DNA from: Chloroflexota bacterium
GTDB lineage: Bacteria > Chloroflexota > Dehalococcoidia > Tepidiformales > Tepidiformaceae
Direction of reading: 5' to 3'
Length of the DNA stretch: 8,421 nucleotides
Assembly (NCBI GenBank): GCA_025350285.1
Contig: JANXYE010000346.1
Span: forward strand, 1-8,421
Shown piece by piece: positions 6,465 through 8,421 of the stretch (the stretch's first letter is position 1; every line of letters begins with the position of its first letter). Under the pieces are notes generated by a model. It was not told the origin of the DNA, did no database searches, and saw nothing but the letters and a program-made list of their open reading frames with translations. A program made the position numbers and the translations under genes.

Positions 6465-6813
6465 CATTCGTCTCTTCCTGGAAGACATCCTCGATTGCTG
6501 TGCCGTCCTTATCGAGTGGACTGCGACGCTCACGGGGCCGAACGAGCTACTGGCCAACCGCATGCTCTACGACGCTGTCATGCGAAACGTTGAGATCGTC
6601 GGAGAGGCAGCGAAAAACCTCCCGTCGGAGCTGCGGGACCGCCACAGAGCCGTTGATTGGCGTGGCATGGCCGGCCTCCGCGACGTGGTCGCGCACGCTT
6701 ACTTCGGGATTAGCAGCATCGTTCTTTGGGACATCCTGCGAGTGGACGTGCCACTCATAAAGTCCGGGGTAGCCGACGTCCTCGCGGCAGAATACCCGGA
6801 TGAAGCCCCGTGA
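6451..6813 (+). CDS. hepT: HEPN-domain ribonuclease toxin (HepT-like), module 1
   Basis: This 120-residue helical HEPN protein is the toxin partner of the preceding gene. It has the catalytic RX4HXY motif as RDVVAHAYFG: Arg77, His82, and Tyr84, the residue that MntA-type partners AMPylate. The conserved NVEIVGEAAKNLP segment (46-58) is also present. Related HEPN toxins act as RNases, with tRNA as a reported target; the target here is not known. I place the start at TTG 6451, giving MPSRDIRLFLEDIL, because the second module starts in the same way at TTG 8037 with MPSRD. GGAG lies 10 nt upstream (6437-6440), inside the antitoxin gene. The 14-nt overlap suggests coupled synthesis. The TGA at 6811-6813 directly abuts the convergent nitroreductase stop. 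Confidence 0.9.
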   Translation: MPSRDIRLFLEDILDCCAVLIEWTATLTGPNELLANRMLYDAVMRNVEIVGEAAKNLPSELRDRHRAVDWRGMAGLRDVVAHAYFGISSIVLWDILRVDVPLIKSGVADVLAAEYPDEAP

Positions 6814-7449
6814 CTACCAGCTGTCCCAGTGCGTCACCTGGCTCGCCGGCAGGCGCGTTGCCAGCTTGAAGTCGTCCCCGGTGAAATAGGCGACCGGGAA
6901 GAGAACCGCCTGGGCGACGTTCTCCGGGATGCCAAGGAGCTTCGACAGCTCTTTCTCGCGGCCGAGGTGAATAGACGTCCAGGCCGTGCCCAGCCCGCGC
7001 GAGCGAAGGGCGAGCATCAGCGACCAGGCCGCCGGGAGGATGGAGCCCCAGAAGCCGGCCTGCGCGCCAGAAGAGGCGCCATCGGTGCGCCCTTCAATGC
7101 AGGGGATGATGAACACCGGGCATTCGTGCATGTGGTCAGCGAGATAGGTCGCCGAATCGCGGACCTTCGGCTGTTGGGCCGCGCGCGGGTCGCTGGCCTC
7201 GTACTCGGCCTGAGGGCTGGTGGAGTAGGCCACGAAGAGTTCACGGTAAGCGTCGGCGATCGCTTTGCGCTTGGCGGCATCGGTAACGACGACGAAGTGC
7301 CAGCCCTGGCGGTTCGAGCCAGTCGGAGCCTGGAGGGCGATTTCGATGCACTCCTCAATCACGCTCCGCTCAACGGGGCGGGTGAAGTCCAGCCGCTTCC
7401 GGACGGAGCGGGTCGTCGTCATGACGTGGTCGAAGTTGGCGTTATCCAT
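6814..7449 (-). CDS. Nitroreductase family protein, FMN-dependent type
   Basis: This 211-residue protein fits the FMN nitroreductase fold. TTTRSVRKRL (11-20) supplies basic residues for the FMN phosphate, APTGSNRQGWHFVVV (41-55) is the strongly family-like segment, and GLGTAWTSIHLG (about 158-169) and a late proline-rich strand follow. Such enzymes reduce nitroaromatics, quinones or related substrates with NAD(P)H; the physiological substrate is unknown. I set the start at ATG 7449, because TGGAG (7458-7462) lies 8 nt upstream and the FMN motif follows at once. The longer reading frame to 8022 runs antisense through the DUF2277 and second antitoxin genes and is spurious. The gene lies between the two MNT/HEPN modules, antisense to both, and shares no intergenic bases with hepT module 1. 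Confidence 0.92.
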   Translation of the reverse strand: MDNANFDHVMTTTRSVRKRLDFTRPVERSVIEECIEIALQAPTGSNRQGWHFVVVTDAAKRKAIADAYRELFVAYSTSPQAEYEASDPRAAQQPKVRDSATYLADHMHECPVFIIPCIEGRTDGASSGAQAGFWGSILPAAWSLMLALRSRGLGTAWTSIHLGREKELSKLLGIPENVAQAVLFPVAYFTGDDFKLATRLPASQVTHWDSW

Positions 7450-7482
7450 GCGGGTTACTCCAGAGGCGGGTGTGTGTTTCGC

Positions 7483-7488
7483 ATTAGA
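7483..7488 (-). promoter_or_regulatory. Candidate -10 box (TCTAAT) of the nitroreductase
   Basis: TCTAAT on the minus strand would start a leader of about 28 nt that includes the TGGAG ribosome binding site (7458-7462). It faces away from the TAGAAT box of the DUF2277 gene, so the 91-bp gap 7450-7540 would be a compact divergent promoter. No good -35 box was seen. Confidence 0.4.
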
Positions 7489-7507
7489 GCACGCGGCGGG
7501 CCTCCGG

Positions 7508-7513
7508 TAGAAT
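7508..7513 (+). promoter_or_regulatory. Candidate -10 box (TAGAAT) of the DUF2277 gene
   Basis: TAGAAT lies 27 nt before the ATG at 7541. The predicted short leader contains GGAGG (7530-7534), 6 nt before the ATG, so this gene looks leadered. The same hexamer, in the same GGTAGAAT context, precedes the HTH membrane protein at 1460. A third copy at 3108 lies inside a coding region. Confidence 0.45.
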
Positions 7514-7540
7514 CGCGAGCACTCAACCCGGAGGCGCGCC

Positions 7541-7750
7541 ATGTGCCGCAGTATCAAGACTCTTCGCGGGGCCGAACCACCACCCAGCGATGACGACGTC
7601 CGGGCAGCGGCGCTCCAGTACGTCCGGAAGTTGAGCGGCTTCCGCGCGCCTTCAAAGAAGAACGAGGCCGCCTTCGATAGCGCGGTCGATGACGTGGCGG
7701 AGGCCACACGGCGGATGCTGGAGGCGCTCGCGGGCGCCAGCGCGGTGTAG
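7541..7750 (+). CDS. DUF2277 family protein
   Basis: This 69-residue protein matches from memory the DUF2277 family: it begins MCRSIKTLRGAEPP, has RAAALQYVRKLSGFRAPSK (21-39), and ends in an acidic/Ala helix (VDDVAEATRRMLEALAG). The family is small, highly conserved, and without an assigned function as far as I know. The N-terminal Cys2 and the conserved basic patch RKLSGFRAPSKK are notable. The start is well supported by GGAGG at 7530-7534. Its stop codon TAG (7748-7750) is also the first three bases of the TAGACT box of the second antitoxin gene. Its placement before mntA module 2 could mean partial read-through expression of that module. Confidence 0.88.
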   Translation: MCRSIKTLRGAEPPPSDDDVRAAALQYVRKLSGFRAPSKKNEAAFDSAVDDVAEATRRMLEALAGASAV

Positions 7751-7753
7751 ACT
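7748..7753 (+). promoter_or_regulatory. -10 box (TAGACT) of the second MNT/HEPN module, leaderless
   Basis: TAGACT is followed by exactly 6 nt and then the ATG at 7760. No Shine-Dalgarno sequence is present. The first three bases are the stop codon of DUF2277. The spacing matches that at 6162-6174, supporting leaderless transcription for both modules. Confidence 0.55.
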
Positions 7754-7759
7754 GTCTCC

Positions 7760-8050
7760 ATGAGACGGGACGAAGTTATCCGGCTGATTCGCGAACACGA
7801 CTCTGAAATCCGTGCCTTCGGCGTGCGGCATCTTTCGCTGTTCGGGTCGGTAGCGCGCGATACGGCGGGCCCGTCGAGCGACGTGGATGTCCTGGTGGAT
7901 TTCGAGGCGGTCCCGTCGTTCGAGCAATACATGGGCCTGCGCGCCTTCCTGGAGGACCTGCTCGGTAGCAGCATCGACCTCGCCGACCGGGCCGCGTTGC
8001 GGGCGCGGATAAGGCCGCGCATCGAAGAGGAAGCGATTGCCGTCGCGTGA
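7760..8050 (+). CDS. mntA: MNT-domain nucleotidyltransferase antitoxin (MntA-like), module 2
   Basis: This second 96-residue minimal nucleotidyltransferase is a paralogue of the one at 6174. It has GSVARDTAGPSSDVD (29-43) with Asp41 and Asp43, plus Asp73 in SIDLAD. The set of catalytic residues is intact, so AMP transfer to the adjacent HEPN toxin is inferred from characterised MntA/HepT pairs. N-termini are nearly the same as module 1 (MRRDEVIRL versus MRRDDVIRL); the middle (residues 48-60) differs most, a likely partner-contact region. The ATG at 7760 is 9 nt after the DUF2277 stop. The gene overlaps its toxin by 14 nt, exactly as in module 1. Confidence 0.92.
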   Translation: MRRDEVIRLIREHDSEIRAFGVRHLSLFGSVARDTAGPSSDVDVLVDFEAVPSFEQYMGLRAFLEDLLGSSIDLADRAALRARIRPRIEEEAIAVA

Positions 8051-8396
8051 TGACAGTCTCTGGATCTCGGACATCTACGACGGTTCGTTGAAGATCCTGG
8101 CGTGGAGCGAGGGCACTAGCGAGGAGGTGTTCCTGGCCCGCGGCATAGAGTTCTCCGCGATCATCCGCGAGTTCATTGTCATCGGTGAAGCCGCGAAACA
8201 TGTTTCCGCGGATCTCCAGGCGGTCCATCCATCGATACCGTGGCGGAGCCTGGCCGGTTTCCGTGACGTCTTGGCGCATAACTACTTCGGGATCCGAGCC
8301 GAGACGGTGTGGCACGCCGCCCTGATCTCGCTACCGCCACTCCTCCCGGAACTACGAGCCATCGTGATTGAGCTCGACGAAGGCCCTTTGAGCTAA
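8037..8396 (+). CDS. hepT: HEPN-domain ribonuclease toxin (HepT-like), module 2
   Basis: This 119-residue HEPN protein has an intact RX4HXY as RDVLAHNYFG (Arg76, His81, Tyr83) and the conserved FIVIGEAAKHV segment (46-56), so it is a predicted RNase toxin neutralised by AMPylation of Tyr83. It begins MPSRDDSLWISDIY from TTG 8037, with AGAGG at 8026-8030 placed 6 nt upstream; this is the better supported of the two TTG starts. It is clearly more diverged from the module 1 toxin than the two antitoxins are from each other. The gene is complete, ending with TAA 25 bases before the window edge. Confidence 0.9.
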   Translation: MPSRDDSLWISDIYDGSLKILAWSEGTSEEVFLARGIEFSAIIREFIVIGEAAKHVSADLQAVHPSIPWRSLAGFRDVLAHNYFGIRAETVWHAALISLPPLLPELRAIVIELDEGPLS

Positions 8397-8421
8397 CGAG
8401 CGGCGCCGGCCCGGTAGAGGC

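Noticed and set aside
7450..8022. N-terminal extension of the nitroreductase reading frame to 8022
   Set aside because: It runs antisense through DUF2277 and mntA module 2, and is Ser/Arg-rich; the ATG at 7449 has a good ribosome binding site and starts just before the FMN motif.
3195..8396. Recurrent GAGCTAAC/GTTAGCT words near gene ends (3195, 4503, 8389, also 49)
   Set aside because: Only short shared words with different flanks; TAA stop context explains one of them. Not enough for a repeat family.

Overview
This is a high-GC bacterial window with densely packed genes and several promoter boxes placed directly against start codons. The best lineage guess is Chloroflexota, probably Dehalococcoidia-like. 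This rests on a lipid- and F420-type gene mix, a secreted protein with a Thr-Pro repeat tail, membrane-anchored proteins with Pro/Ala/Thr-rich stalks, and apparently leaderless genes. Some Actinobacteria share these traits, so the assignment is inference. No rRNA, tRNA, CRISPR array or insertion sequence was seen.

Left part (1-3195). The first 309 bases hold no confident gene, only a short AT-rich 7-bp tandem repeat and an unplaced short ORF. Next comes a minus-strand cation diffusion facilitator of the ZnT9-like type (310-1260). A divergent plus-strand gene (1496-3157) encodes an unusual membrane protein: a LuxR/GerE-type DNA-binding domain, one transmembrane helix, a Pro/Ala/Thr stalk and a large extracytoplasmic domain with one Asp-box. 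A perfect 13-bp hairpin (3160-3195) separates it from a convergent acyl-CoA dehydrogenase.

Middle (3220-6135). A minus-strand acyl-CoA dehydrogenase (3220-4377) is divergent from a plus-strand run. That run is a secreted Thr-Pro-tailed protein (4552-5148), a P-loop kinase-like protein joined to it by an ATGA overlap (5145-5672), and an F420-type deazaflavin-dependent nitroreductase/quinone reductase (5683-6135).

Right part (6174-8396). Two complete MNT/HEPN (MntA/HepT) toxin-antitoxin modules, 6174-6813 and 7760-8396, lie about 950 bp apart in the same direction. Each has an MNT nucleotidyltransferase antitoxin with GSx10DxD, overlapping by exactly 14 nt a HEPN toxin that begins at TTG and carries RX4HXY. 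Each antitoxin start lies exactly 6 nt after a TANNNT -10 box and has no Shine-Dalgarno sequence, so both are probably leaderless. Between them sit an FMN-type nitroreductase on the minus strand (6814-7449) and a DUF2277 protein (7541-7750). The first toxin and the nitroreductase converge with no bases between their stop codons. In two places (5670 and 7748) the stop codon of one gene forms the first three bases of the next gene's -10 box.

The defensive or stress-related part is the paired MNT/HEPN cassette. The rest looks like ordinary metabolism and transport, apart from the membrane-anchored HTH protein, which is the least conventional gene product here.
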